From positions 1,674,001-1,738,000 of the forward strand of contig NZ_CP083439.1 of the NCBI RefSeq assembly GCF_021919125.1: 64,000 nucleotides of DNA, written 5' to 3'. Position numbers and translations under genes: made by a program. Source of the DNA: Clavibacter sp. A6099 (GTDB lineage: Bacteria; Actinomycetota; Actinomycetes; Actinomycetales; Microbacteriaceae). Under the pieces are notes generated by a model. That model had not been told where the DNA came from, ran no database searches, and saw nothing but the letters and a program-made list of their open reading frames with translations. Positions 8,050 to 16,455 of the stretch are shown piece by piece. Numbering within the stretch: the first letter of the stretch is position 1; each line of letters starts with the position of its first letter.

Positions 8050-8577
8050 ATGAGGATCCGCCCCGCCGAGCCCCGTGACATCGACGACCTGCTGGAGATC
8101 CGCAACCACGCGATCCTCACCGGCACCGCCCTCTGGACCGAGGAGCCGGTCGACCGCGCCGAGCGCGAGGCGTGGTTCCGGGAGACGACGGAGGCGGGCG
8201 ACCCGATCCTCGTCGCCGAGGTCGACGGGGCGTTCGCGGGCTACGGCACCTACGGGCCCTGGCGGCGCCTGTCCGGCTACCGCTTCTCGGTGGAGGACTC
8301 GGTCTACGTGCGCGACGGGTTCCAGGGGCAGGGCATCGGCCGCGCGCTGGTGGAGGCGGTCATCGAGCACGCGCGAGCGGCCGGGAAGCGCGCCGTGTTC
8401 GCGGACATCGAGGCCGGCAACCGGGGATCCATCCGCCTGCACGAGCGGCTCGGCTTCCGGCAGGTGGGGCTGCTGCCCGGGATCGGGTGGAAGTTCGGGC
8501 GCCCGCTGGACCTCTCGATCCTGCACCTGCCGCTGGTCGACGACGGAGCGGCCGAGGCCACGGGCCAGGCGGGCTGA
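8050..8577 (+). CDS. Phosphinothricin acetyltransferase-like GNAT
   Basis: This 175-residue acetyltransferase has the PAT/YncA layout: an N-terminal MRIRPAEPRDIDDLLEIRNHA, a middle WRRLSGYRFSVEDSVYV, then the acetyl-CoA loop FQGQGIGRALVEAVIEHA and a C-terminal GNRGSIRLHERLGFRQVG. Members acetylate phosphinothricin, methionine sulfone or sulfoximine, or other small amines. Substrate specificity cannot be assigned here. The gene stands alone, is divergent from the GNAT-UbiA pair, and is closed by a strong hairpin. Confidence 0.87.
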   Translation: MRIRPAEPRDIDDLLEIRNHAILTGTALWTEEPVDRAEREAWFRETTEAGDPILVAEVDGAFAGYGTYGPWRRLSGYRFSVEDSVYVRDGFQGQGIGRALVEAVIEHARAAGKRAVFADIEAGNRGSIRLHERLGFRQVGLLPGIGWKFGRPLDLSILHLPLVDDGAAEATGQAG

Positions 8578-8595
8578 CCCGGAGGCCGGACGGTC

Positions 8596-8643
8596 GAGAG
8601 GCCCGGCACGGTGCGCGGGAACGCCACGGGTGCCGGGCCTCTC
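8596..8643 (+). terminator. Terminator of the PAT-type gene
   Basis: A perfect 14-bp stem, gagaggcccggcac / gtgccgggcctctc, encloses a 20-base loop. It starts 18 bases after the stop. Confidence 0.7.
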
Positions 8644-8870
8644 CGGGGATCACGGTCCTTCGGGGGACGGGCGATCTCCGTGGTCCGGGAGCCGTCCGAT
8701 CCGGGGGGGGGTGGACGGACGTGCTCGTCGGGTTTCGAGCACCCGACCCAAGGGGGGGTAAGGGCCGTGCGCTCATGGACGACTCTAGCCGGGTCCTCAT
8801 TTATGCGGACACCGGTGCGTGGCCCCAGAAAGAGGGGCGCGGTCGGACCGAGGCCGCCGGACGGCCGGCG
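8644..8870. other. Non-coding spacer with G-runs and a hairpin, function unknown
   Basis: These 227 bases lie between two convergent genes and carry no credible gene. On the + strand there is a run of nine G (8703-8711), a 7-bp hairpin gtcgggt / acccgac (8727-8747), and a run of seven G (8752-8758). A patch with lower GC follows (tcctcatttatgcgg, near 8794-8808). The 3' part is where the minus-strand hypothetical gene would terminate. A small RNA or G-quadruplex element is possible but unproven. Confidence 0.4.
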
Positions 8871-9314
8871 TCAGTCCTGGGACTCGTCGAGCTCGCGTCC
8901 GCCGACGGCGACCACGGCGTCGCGGAGCGCGTGGAAGTGGTCGACCGTCAGGCCGTTGCGGAGGAGGTACGGCTCCACGCCGCCGCGACCGGCCAGCGAG
9001 TGCAGCGCCTGGATGACGGGCGCGGGATCCCCGTCGACGGCGTGCTGGGCGGCGTCGCGGACGTCGAGCCCGCCCGCCACGAGCGCCAGGGCGACGACGA
9101 GCGCGTCCTCGGCGGACGCGGTGCGCGCGTCGTAGCGCGCCGCGGGCGCGCCGGCCCCGAGGAGGTCGGCCGCCTCGGCGACCCGCCCCGTGAGGTGCGC
9201 GCCGTCGGCCACGAGGAGGGCGACGTAGGTGGATGCGGGAGCGCCGGCGGCGGAAGTCGTCGTGGATCCGGTGGTGCGGTCGGATGCCGGCGATGCGGGA
9301 GCGGGTGAGGTCAT
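8871..9314 (-). CDS. Hypothetical alanine-rich protein
   Basis: I do not recognise this 147-residue protein. After a low-complexity Ala/Pro/Ser/Thr N-terminus (about 30 residues), a helical region with many Ala, Asp and Val follows (residues 30-140). It contains LLVADGAHLTGRVAEAADLL and a C-terminal NGLTVDHFHALRDAVVAV. There is no signal peptide, membrane segment or metal motif. The start at ATG 9314 is followed by uninterrupted coding potential to the TGA at 8871. It is divergent from cydA. Confidence 0.6.
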   Translation of the reverse strand: MTSPAPASPASDRTTGSTTTSAAGAPASTYVALLVADGAHLTGRVAEAADLLGAGAPAARYDARTASAEDALVVALALVAGGLDVRDAAQHAVDGDPAPVIQALHSLAGRGGVEPYLLRNGLTVDHFHALRDAVVAVGGRELDESQD

Positions 9315-9545
9315 GGCGGCGGCCCTTCGGTCGACGTGCGCGGTGCGGGTGGGTGCGGTGCCGGATCCGTGTGCCGACGGCGGGCGCGGAGCCGATGCCG
9401 GCCCGCGCGTGGGCGCACCGGGTCGACGCCGATCCGGATGCGTGGTCCGACACTCGCCCGGCCGGGTGAACGACGGGTGTCGCGCGCGCCGCCGGCCGGC
9501 CAACGCGACGCGGCCGGGATCCGCGCACAGGGCTCGCGCCGATCG

Positions 9546-9562
9546 TCTACAAGTCGTAGAAT
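9546..9562 (+). promoter_or_regulatory. cydA promoter -10 with overlapping palindrome (candidate operator)
   Basis: The 15-base palindrome TCTAC-AAGTC-GTAGA (9546-9560) overlaps a good -10 hexamer TAGAAT (9557-9562). Transcription would start near 9569, leaving an untranslated leader of about 120 bases before the GTG of cydA. A repressor bound here would block RNA polymerase. The half-sites recall BlaI/MecI/CopY-type operators, but the regulator is not identified. The rest of 9315-9692 shows nothing else I can support. Confidence 0.5.
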
Positions 9563-9692
9563 CAAGGGGTCGCGATGGAGCCTCACCCCGCACGATCCGC
9601 CATCCACAGGAAGCGCATCCGGTCGCCATGACACCGCACCCCGTTCCCGCAGACCATCCCGCACCCGGCCACCGCCAGAGCGGTCGCCCCGA

Positions 9693-11105
9693 GTGAACGA
9701 CCTCCTCGACCCGCTCCTGCTCTCCCGCTGGCAGTTCGGCCTCACCACCGTCTACCACTTCCTCTTCGTGCCGCTCACGATCGGGATGGCGTTCGTCTGC
9801 GCGCTCTACCAGACGGCCTGGGTGCGCACGGGGAAGCAGCACTACCTGCGGCTCACGCGGTTCTTCGGGAAGATCTTCCTCATCAACTTCGCGATGGGCA
9901 CCGTCACCGGCATCGTGCAGGAGTTCCAGTTCGGCATGAACTGGTCCGAGTACTCCCGCTTCGTGGGCGACGTGTTCGGCGCCCCGCTCGCGCTCGAGGG
10001 CCTGCTGGCGTTCTTCCTCGAGGCGTCCTTCATCGGCGTGTGGATCTTCGGCTGGGACAAGCTCCCGAAGAGGCTGCACCTCGCGTCCATCTGGGTGCTG
10101 TCGGTCGCGTCGATCCTGTCGGCGTACTTCATCCTCGCGGCCAACGCGTTCATGCAGAACCCGGTCGGGTACCGCATCGACGAGGCCCGGGGACGAGCCG
10201 AGCTCACCGACATCTGGGCGCTCCTCACCAACAAGGTCGCCCTCGCCGCGTTCCCGCACACGATCTTCGCGGCCTTCATGTGCGCGGCCGCCGTGATCAT
10301 CTCGGTCGCCGCCTGGCACCTGTCCCGCAACCAGCACCTCGAGACGATGATGCCGGCGCTCAGGTTCGGCATGTGGTTCATGGTCGTCTCCGGCGCGCTC
10401 ACCATCCTCTCCGGCGACCAGCTCGGCCTCGCGATGGTGCAGACGCAGCCGATGAAGATGGCCGCGGCCGAGGCGCACTACGACACGTCGTCCGGCGCCG
10501 CCGCGTCGTTCTCGCTCTTCACCTGGGGCACGCCCGACGGGTCGAGCGAGCTGTTCTCCATCCGGATCCCGTACCTGCTGTCGTTCCTCTCCACGCACAC
10601 GCTCGACGGCACGGTCCAGGGCATCAACGACCTGCAGGCGCAGTACGTCGCGAGCTACGGCCCCGGCGACTACACGCCCACCATCTGGGTCACCTACTGG
10701 GCGTTCCGCTGGATGATGGGCTTCGGCATGGCGGCCATCGGCGTCGCGGTCGCGGGCCTCTGGTTCACGCGCCGGGGCCGCCGCATCACGAAGCCGTGGA
10801 TGTGGAAGGTCGCCATCTGGGCCGCCCCGCTGCCGCTGCTCGCGATGACGGTCGGCTGGATCTTCACGGAGATGGGCCGCCAGCCGTGGATCGTGTTCAG
10901 CCTGCTGCAGACCTCGTCCGCGGTGTCGCCGAACGTCACGGGGATCCAGGTGCTCCTCTCGCTCGTCGCCTTCACGGTCGTCTACGGGTCGCTCGCCGTG
11001 GTCGAGTTCCGCCTGATCCTGAAGGCGGCCCAGAAGGGTCCGGAGGCCGAGCGGGAGCCGGATCCCGTCACGGGCGAGGTCGTGCGGGAAGCGAGCGTGT
11101 ACTGA
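9693..11105 (+). CDS. cydA: Cytochrome bd ubiquinol/menaquinol oxidase subunit I
   Basis: This 470-residue membrane subunit oxidises quinol and carries the b558, b595 and d haems. The N-terminal RWQFGLTTVYHFLFVPLTIG holds the conserved haem-ligand His (residue 22). EAHYDTSSGA and the short Q-loop region SSELFSIRIPYLLSFL follow, then the family signature WIFTEMGRQPWIVFSLLQT near residue 390. The length fits the short-Q-loop class. The GTG start at 9693 was chosen because homology begins at once. cydB, cydD and cydC follow with overlaps or a 7-base gap, giving a complete cydABDC operon for respiration at low oxygen. Confidence 0.96.
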   Translation: MNDLLDPLLLSRWQFGLTTVYHFLFVPLTIGMAFVCALYQTAWVRTGKQHYLRLTRFFGKIFLINFAMGTVTGIVQEFQFGMNWSEYSRFVGDVFGAPLALEGLLAFFLEASFIGVWIFGWDKLPKRLHLASIWVLSVASILSAYFILAANAFMQNPVGYRIDEARGRAELTDIWALLTNKVALAAFPHTIFAAFMCAAAVIISVAAWHLSRNQHLETMMPALRFGMWFMVVSGALTILSGDQLGLAMVQTQPMKMAAAEAHYDTSSGAAASFSLFTWGTPDGSSELFSIRIPYLLSFLSTHTLDGTVQGINDLQAQYVASYGPGDYTPTIWVTYWAFRWMMGFGMAAIGVAVAGLWFTRRGRRITKPWMWKVAIWAAPLPLLAMTVGWIFTEMGRQPWIVFSLLQTSSAVSPNVTGIQVLLSLVAFTVVYGSLAVVEFRLILKAAQKGPEAEREPDPVTGEVVREASVY

Positions 11106-12109
11106 TGGACCTGCCCACCATCTGGTTCGGCGTCATCGCCTTCCTCTTCGTCGGCTACTTCGTGCTCGACGGCTTCGACTTCGGCGTGGGGATGAGCCTG
11201 CCGTTCCTCGCGAAGGACGACACCGACCGCCGCGTGCTCATCAACACCATCGGGCCGGTCTGGGACCTCAACGAGACGTGGCTCATCGTCGCGGGGGCCG
11301 CGCTCTTCGCGGCGTTCCCCGAGTGGTACGCGACCATGTTCAGCGGCTTCTACCTGCTGCTCGTCGCCATCCTCATCACGCTCATCCTCCGCGGCGTCTC
11401 GTTCGAGTTCCGGCACCAGGGGGCGTCGGACAGGTGGCGCGGGTGGTTCGACGCGATGATCGTGGTCGGATCCGTGGTGCCGTCGTTCCTCTGGGGCGTC
11501 GTGTTCGCGAACGTGGTGCGCGGCGTGCCGATGGACCGGCACCACGACTACACGGGATCCACGCTCGACCTGCTGAACCCGTACGCGCTCCTCGGCGGGC
11601 TCACGACGCTCTCGCTGTTCCTCGTCAACGGGCTGCAGTTCGCCGCGCTCAAGACCGACGGGCCGATCCGGGCGCGCGCCCGCCTGCTCTCGATGCGCGT
11701 CGGCGCGGTGACGATCGCGATCGCGGCGACCTTCCTGGTCTGGACGACGCTCGCGCACGGGTCGGCGCTGTCGGGGCTCGTGTCCGCGCTCGCGGCCGTG
11801 GCCCTCGTCGGGTCGTACCTCGCGAACGTGCGGGGTCGGGAGCGGTGGGCCTTCGGGCTGCTCGCGGCGACCATCGCGCTCGCGGTCGCCAGCCTCTTCA
11901 CGGCGCTGCACCCGTTCGTTATGCCGGCGTCGAACGATCCCGCGTTCGGGCTGACGCTCGAGAACGCGTCGTCGTCGCCGTACACGCTCACGATCATGAC
12001 GTGGGCCGCCGGGTTCGCGCTTCCGCTGATCCTCGCCTACCAGGCGTGGACGTACTGGGTGTTCCGGAAGCGCATCACGCGCGCCGTGATCGCCCGGGCC
12101 GCGCACTAG
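11105..12109 (+). CDS. cydB: Cytochrome bd oxidase subunit II
   Basis: This 334-residue partner of CydA starts at the ATG that overlaps the cydA stop (TGATG). The hallmark N-terminus reads FVLDGFDFGVGM, followed by NTIGPVWDLNETWLIVAGAALFAAFPEWYA, both diagnostic for CydB. About eight to nine transmembrane helices are visible. The C-terminal helix AYQAWTYWVFRKRI is also typical. It is needed for oxidase stability and function. Confidence 0.96.
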   Translation: MDLPTIWFGVIAFLFVGYFVLDGFDFGVGMSLPFLAKDDTDRRVLINTIGPVWDLNETWLIVAGAALFAAFPEWYATMFSGFYLLLVAILITLILRGVSFEFRHQGASDRWRGWFDAMIVVGSVVPSFLWGVVFANVVRGVPMDRHHDYTGSTLDLLNPYALLGGLTTLSLFLVNGLQFAALKTDGPIRARARLLSMRVGAVTIAIAATFLVWTTLAHGSALSGLVSALAAVALVGSYLANVRGRERWAFGLLAATIALAVASLFTALHPFVMPASNDPAFGLTLENASSSPYTLTIMTWAAGFALPLILAYQAWTYWVFRKRITRAVIARAAH

Positions 12110-12116
12110 GCGCGCC

Positions 12117-13889
12117 GTGAAGCCCCTGGATCCGCGGCTGCTGCGGCACTCCGCGTCGGCCCGGGCGATGCTGGCCGTCGGCGCCGTCGGCGGCGTCGTG
12201 CAGACCGTGGCGCTCGTCGCCTTCTGCTGGTCGCTCACGCAGCTCGTCGTGCGGGCGATCGGCGGCGCGGCCGCGTCGGAGCTCGGGCCGGTGCTCGCGC
12301 TCGTGGTCGGATCCGCCGTCGTCCGCGGAGCCTCCGCGTGGCTCCTCGACGTGGTGGGCGCGCGCGGTGCCGCTCGTGTCACCGCGGAGCTGCGCCGCCG
12401 GGCGCTCCGGGCGATCGCCGACCTGGGGCCCGCGTGGACGGCCGGCCGCAGCCGCGGGCGCCTCGCGACCATCGTCGGGCCGGGACTCGACGCGCTCGAC
12501 CCGTACTTCGCGCGCTACGTGCCGCAGCTGATCCTCACCGCCCTCGCGACGCCGATCGTCGTGGCGGTGCTCTTCCTGGCCGACCCGCTCACGGGCGTGA
12601 CCGTCCTCGCGACGCTGCCCGTGATCCCGGTGTTCATGGTGCTCGTCGGCTGGGCGACGCAGGAGGTCCAGCGGCGGCAGTGGTCGCGCCTCACGGAGCT
12701 GGCGTCGGGCTTCCTCGACGTGGTCGACGGGCTGTCGACGCTCCTGGTCTTCGGGCGCGCGCGCCGGCAGACCGCCCGCATCCGCCGGGTGACGGAGGAG
12801 TACCGCATCGAGACCATGCGCGTCCTCCGGATCTCGTTCCTGTCCGGCTTCGTGCTGGAGCTCGCGGCGTCGCTGTCGGTCGCGCTCGTGGCGGTGTCGG
12901 TGGGGGTGCGCCTCATCGGCGGCCAGCTCGACCTCGAGGTCGGGCTCTTCGTGCTGCTGCTCGCGCCCGAGGCGTTCCTGCCCATCCGGCAGGTGGGCGT
13001 GCAGTTCCACGCCGCGGCCGAGGGGGTCGCGGCCGCGGACGACGTGCTCGGGATCCTCGAGGACGAGCGGGCCGGGCGGGCGGCGCGGGCGGTCCCGCGT
13101 GCCGGAGCGGCCGCTGGCGCTGCGGCCGCGGCTGCGCGGGGTGCCGCGGGCGACGCCCTCGTGATCCGCGACCTGGCCGTCACGCGCGACGAACGTCCCG
13201 TGCTGGCCGGGCTCTCCGCCACCTTCCCCCGGGGACGCGTCACGGCGGTGACCGGGCCGAGCGGCGTCGGCAAGTCGTCCCTCCTGCAGGCGATCCTGGG
13301 GCAGCTGCCCGTCGAGGGCACCATCGGCTGGGTCGGCGAGATCGCCGCCTCCGCGCCGCGCCCGCCGCTGCCGACCGAGATCGCCTGGGCGGGGCAGCGG
13401 CCCGGGCTCATGGCGGGCACGGTGCGCGCGAACGTGGCGCTCGGCGTGGCGGATGCGCACGACGCGCTCGTCCGACGCGCGCTCGCGCTCGCGGCGGCCG
13501 ACGGCATCGACCCGGACCTGGAGCTCGGCGTCGGCGGGCAGGGGCTGTCCGGCGGGCAGGCGCAGCGGGTCGCCGTCGCGCGCGCCGTGCACCGCGCGCT
13601 CGCCCTCGACTGCCCGCTCGTGCTCCTCGACGAGCCGAGCTCCGCGCTCGACGCGGCGTCCGAGGAGCGGCTCGCCGCGGGGATCCGCGCGCTCGCCGAC
13701 CAGGGCCGCGCGGTCGTGGTCGTCACGCACCGCGGCACCCTGGTGCGGTCGGCCGACGCCGAGCTGCGGCTGGGCGGGGGATCCGCCTCAGACGGGACCC
13801 CGGACGCCCTCGGCACGCGCGTGCCCGCCGCCGCGACGCACGCACGCATAGTCCCGGAGCCCGCCTGGCGCGCGCAGGTGGCGCCGTGA
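12117..13889 (+). CDS. cydD: CydDC exporter subunit CydD (ABC transporter)
   Basis: This 590-residue fused permease-ATPase has six transmembrane helices in residues 1-310. In the ATPase, Walker A is GPSGVGKSS (near residue 379), the signature is LSGGQAQRVAVARA (about 476) and Walker B is LVLLDEPSSALD (about 500). With CydC it exports reduced thiols (cysteine, glutathione or their equivalents) and is required for cytochrome bd assembly. An Ala/Arg-rich linker separates the halves, and an Ala/Pro-rich tail extends beyond the ATPase. The GTG start lies 7 bases after the cydB stop. Confidence 0.93.
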   Translation: MKPLDPRLLRHSASARAMLAVGAVGGVVQTVALVAFCWSLTQLVVRAIGGAAASELGPVLALVVGSAVVRGASAWLLDVVGARGAARVTAELRRRALRAIADLGPAWTAGRSRGRLATIVGPGLDALDPYFARYVPQLILTALATPIVVAVLFLADPLTGVTVLATLPVIPVFMVLVGWATQEVQRRQWSRLTELASGFLDVVDGLSTLLVFGRARRQTARIRRVTEEYRIETMRVLRISFLSGFVLELAASLSVALVAVSVGVRLIGGQLDLEVGLFVLLLAPEAFLPIRQVGVQFHAAAEGVAAADDVLGILEDERAGRAARAVPRAGAAAGAAAAAARGAAGDALVIRDLAVTRDERPVLAGLSATFPRGRVTAVTGPSGVGKSSLLQAILGQLPVEGTIGWVGEIAASAPRPPLPTEIAWAGQRPGLMAGTVRANVALGVADAHDALVRRALALAAADGIDPDLELGVGGQGLSGGQAQRVAVARAVHRALALDCPLVLLDEPSSALDAASEERLAAGIRALADQGRAVVVVTHRGTLVRSADAELRLGGGSASDGTPDALGTRVPAAATHARIVPEPAWRAQVAP

Positions 13890-15556
13890 ACCGCGACGAC
13901 GTCCTCCGGCTCGCGCAGCCGCCCGCGCGCCGCGCCCTGCCCGGCCTCCTCGCAGGGCTCGCGAGCGCCGTCGGCGCGGTCGCGCTCCTCGCGACCTCCG
14001 CCTGGCTCATCACGCGCGCGTCCGAGCAGCCGCCCATCCTGTTCCTCGGCATGGCGATCGTCGGGGTCAGGGCGTTCGCGCTCGGCCGCGCCGCCTTCCG
14101 CTACCTGGAGCGCATCACCAGCCACGACGCGGCCTTCCGCGCGCTGTCGACGCTGCGCGTGGGCGTCTTCGAGCGGCTCCTGCCGTTCGCGCCCGCCGGG
14201 CTCCGCGACACGCGCCGGGGCGACCTCCTCACCCGGCTCGTGGGCGACGTCGACCGGCTCCAGGACCTCCCGCTGCGCGTCATGCAGCCGCTCGCGGTGT
14301 CCGTGCTCGTCCAGGTGGCGAGCGTCGCGGTCGTGGGGGCGGTGCTGCCGGCCGCCGGGATCGCGCTCGCCGTCGTGCTCGCGGTCTCGCTCGCGGTCGG
14401 GATCGGCGCGACCACGGCGCTCGCGGGGCGCGCCGAGACGCGCATCGCGCCGCTGCGCGCCCGGTTGCATGACCTCGTGCTCGACCTCGTCGGCGGCCTC
14501 GACGTGCTGACCGCGTTCGGGGCGGTGGACGACCGCCTCGCCGCGATCGACGGGGCCGCGGCCGACCTCCGGCGCGCGGAGCTGCGCAGCGCGGCGGCGG
14601 CGGGCGTCACCACGGGCGTCGTGCTCGCCGGCACGGGCGCCGTCGCCGGCTGGACCGTCCTGCAGGGCGTGCCGGGCCTCGCGTCCGGGACGCTGGATCC
14701 CGCCTGGCTCGCGCTGGCCGCGCTGGTGCCGCTCGCGCTGGTCGAGCAGGCCACGGCCGTGCCGCTCGCGGTGCAGGCGTGGCGGCGCGTGCGCACGAGC
14801 GCCGAACGCGTGGCGGGCGTCGTGCCGGGGACGGTGCCCGACGAGATCCCGCGGGAGCCCGACGACGCCGACGCGGGGACCGCGCACGCCGACGCGCCGA
14901 CCGCGGGCACGACGCTCGAGGTCCGCGACCTGGTCACGCGCTGGCCGGGAGCGGATCACGACGCCCTCGCCCCGGTGTCGCTCGTGGTGCGGCCGGGGGA
15001 GACGGTCGTCGTGCGCGGCCCGAGCGGATCCGGCAAGTCGTCGCTCGCGGAAGCCCTCGCCCGGTTCCTCGAGTCGCGCGGCGCCTACGAGCTGGACGGC
15101 CGGGACGCGCGGTCGATGGCCCCGTCCGCCGTGCGGCGGATCGTCGGCCTCTGCGAGCAGGCCCCGCACCTCTTCGACGCGAGCATCCGGCAGAACCTGC
15201 TCTTCGCGCGCGATGGCGCGACCGACGACGAGCTCGTCGGCGTGCTCGCACGGGTGGGCCTCGCGGGGTGGACGGCCGAGCGGGGCGGGCTCGACGCGCG
15301 CGTCGGCGACCGCGGCGGCCTCGTCTCGGGCGGCCAGGCGCAGCGCATCGCCCTGGCGCGGGCGCTCCTCGCGGACTTCCCGGTGCTCGTTCTCGACGAG
15401 CCGACGGCCGACGTCGACGCCGAGCGCGCCCACGCCGTGCTGCGCGACGTGCTGACGGCCGCGCGCGACAGTGGACGCGGCGTGCTGCTGCTCACGCACA
15501 CGGATGTGCCGGGCGATCTCGTGAACCGGACGGTCGAGCTGCTTCCCGCGTCGTGA
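13886..15556 (+). CDS. cydC: CydDC exporter subunit CydC (ABC transporter)
   Basis: This 556-residue half-transporter pairs with CydD. GTG 13886 overlaps the cydD stop by 4 bases. The N-terminus SAWLITRASEQPPILFLGMAIVGVRAFALGRA is characteristic of CydC. The ATPase carries Walker A GPSGSGKSS (about residue 380), the signature SGGQAQRIALARALL (about 480) and Walker B VLVLDEPTADVD. It ends only 27 bases from the convergent pabC-like gene, with no clear terminator hairpin between. Confidence 0.93.
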   Translation: MNRDDVLRLAQPPARRALPGLLAGLASAVGAVALLATSAWLITRASEQPPILFLGMAIVGVRAFALGRAAFRYLERITSHDAAFRALSTLRVGVFERLLPFAPAGLRDTRRGDLLTRLVGDVDRLQDLPLRVMQPLAVSVLVQVASVAVVGAVLPAAGIALAVVLAVSLAVGIGATTALAGRAETRIAPLRARLHDLVLDLVGGLDVLTAFGAVDDRLAAIDGAAADLRRAELRSAAAAGVTTGVVLAGTGAVAGWTVLQGVPGLASGTLDPAWLALAALVPLALVEQATAVPLAVQAWRRVRTSAERVAGVVPGTVPDEIPREPDDADAGTAHADAPTAGTTLEVRDLVTRWPGADHDALAPVSLVVRPGETVVVRGPSGSGKSSLAEALARFLESRGAYELDGRDARSMAPSAVRRIVGLCEQAPHLFDASIRQNLLFARDGATDDELVGVLARVGLAGWTAERGGLDARVGDRGGLVSGGQAQRIALARALLADFPVLVLDEPTADVDAERAHAVLRDVLTAARDSGRGVLLLTHTDVPGDLVNRTVELLPAS

Positions 15557-15583
15557 TCCGGACGGGCGGGCGCGAGTCGCGCG

Positions 15584-16402
15584 TCAGCCCCCGGGCAGCT
15601 CCCGCCGCAGCGCGTCCAGCCGCGTGCGCCACGCACGGGCACGGCCGGGCTCGGCCGCGGTGGCCGGGCCGTCGATCCAGCCGCGCACCAGGCGGATCCC
15701 GTGCAGCGCGCTGACGGCCCACACCTCGCGCCCGTCGAGGTCGGCCGGCCGTGCGCGCTCGTGCAGCACGTCGACGCCGAGGGCCGTGGCCAGCGCGACG
15801 ATGCTGCGCTCGGTGACGCTCGGGATCCGCGGAACGCCGCCCTCGACGACCGCGAGGGCGTCGCCGTGCCACCACAGGATCGCGCTGTACGCGCCCTCCA
15901 CGATGGTGCCGTCGTCCGCGAGGATCACGGCCTCGCCCGCTCCGTATCGGGAGGCGCGGCTGCGCAGGGCGCCGAGGGCGTGCAGATCGGGTCCCTTGAC
16001 TTGCGGCATCGTGCGCGGATCCGGGCCGTCGTGGTCGCGCAGCACCACCGACGCCGTGCGTTCGGGCGCCGGTCGCACGAGGAGCCGTGCCACGTCGCCA
16101 TCGGGCCCGCGGAGCGCCTCCACGCGCGGGAACCACGCGCCGTCGCGGGGCAGCGCGTCGACCGCGGCGTCGAGGAAGGCGGCGGGATCCGGCACGGCCG
16201 CGGACTGCAGGCGCAGCGACGCGAGGAAGCGCTGGCGATGGACGTCGAGCGCGAGCACGCGGCCCTCCTCGACGAGGAACGAGTCGGCCGCGAGCACCCG
16301 CTGCCCGGCCGGTCGCGCCTCCTCGGCCCCTCCACCGGCGGGATCCGCGGACCCCGTCGCCCAGCCCGCCGCGGTCCACCGGAGGATCGTCTCGGAACTC
16401 AT
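15584..16402 (-). CDS. pabC: Class IV aminotransferase, probable 4-amino-4-deoxychorismate lyase
   Basis: This 272-residue PLP enzyme of fold type IV has its candidate Schiff-base lysine in MPQVKGPDL (about residue 136). It also has the family's DDGTIVEGAYSAILWWHGD and the C-terminal IPSVTERSIVALA stretch. The pabB gene is divergent next door, which favours aminodeoxychorismate lyase (releasing p-aminobenzoate for folate) over branched-chain or D-amino acid transamination. The usual EGT-SN signature appears as EGAYSA, a small deviation. The pabC symbol rests mainly on context. Confidence 0.75.
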   Translation of the reverse strand: MSSETILRWTAAGWATGSADPAGGGAEEARPAGQRVLAADSFLVEEGRVLALDVHRQRFLASLRLQSAAVPDPAAFLDAAVDALPRDGAWFPRVEALRGPDGDVARLLVRPAPERTASVVLRDHDGPDPRTMPQVKGPDLHALGALRSRASRYGAGEAVILADDGTIVEGAYSAILWWHGDALAVVEGGVPRIPSVTERSIVALATALGVDVLHERARPADLDGREVWAVSALHGIRLVRGWIDGPATAAEPGRARAWRTRLDALRRELPGG

Positions 16403-16409
16403 ACCCTTG

Positions 16410-16415
16410 AGGCTA
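16410..16415 (-). promoter_or_regulatory. Putative -10 box, leaderless start of the pabC-like gene
   Basis: TAGCCT on the minus strand, 7 bases before ATG 16402, with no ribosome-binding site between. Confidence 0.45.
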
Positions 16416-16455
16416 GGCGGCCGCCGGGTGCGCTCACGACACCGGGAGGCCGAGC

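Noticed and set aside
8698-8765. Possible assembly error at the G9 and G7 homopolymers
   Set aside because: The runs lie in non-coding DNA, so no frame test is possible; there is no evidence of an error, and the spacer is reported as real.
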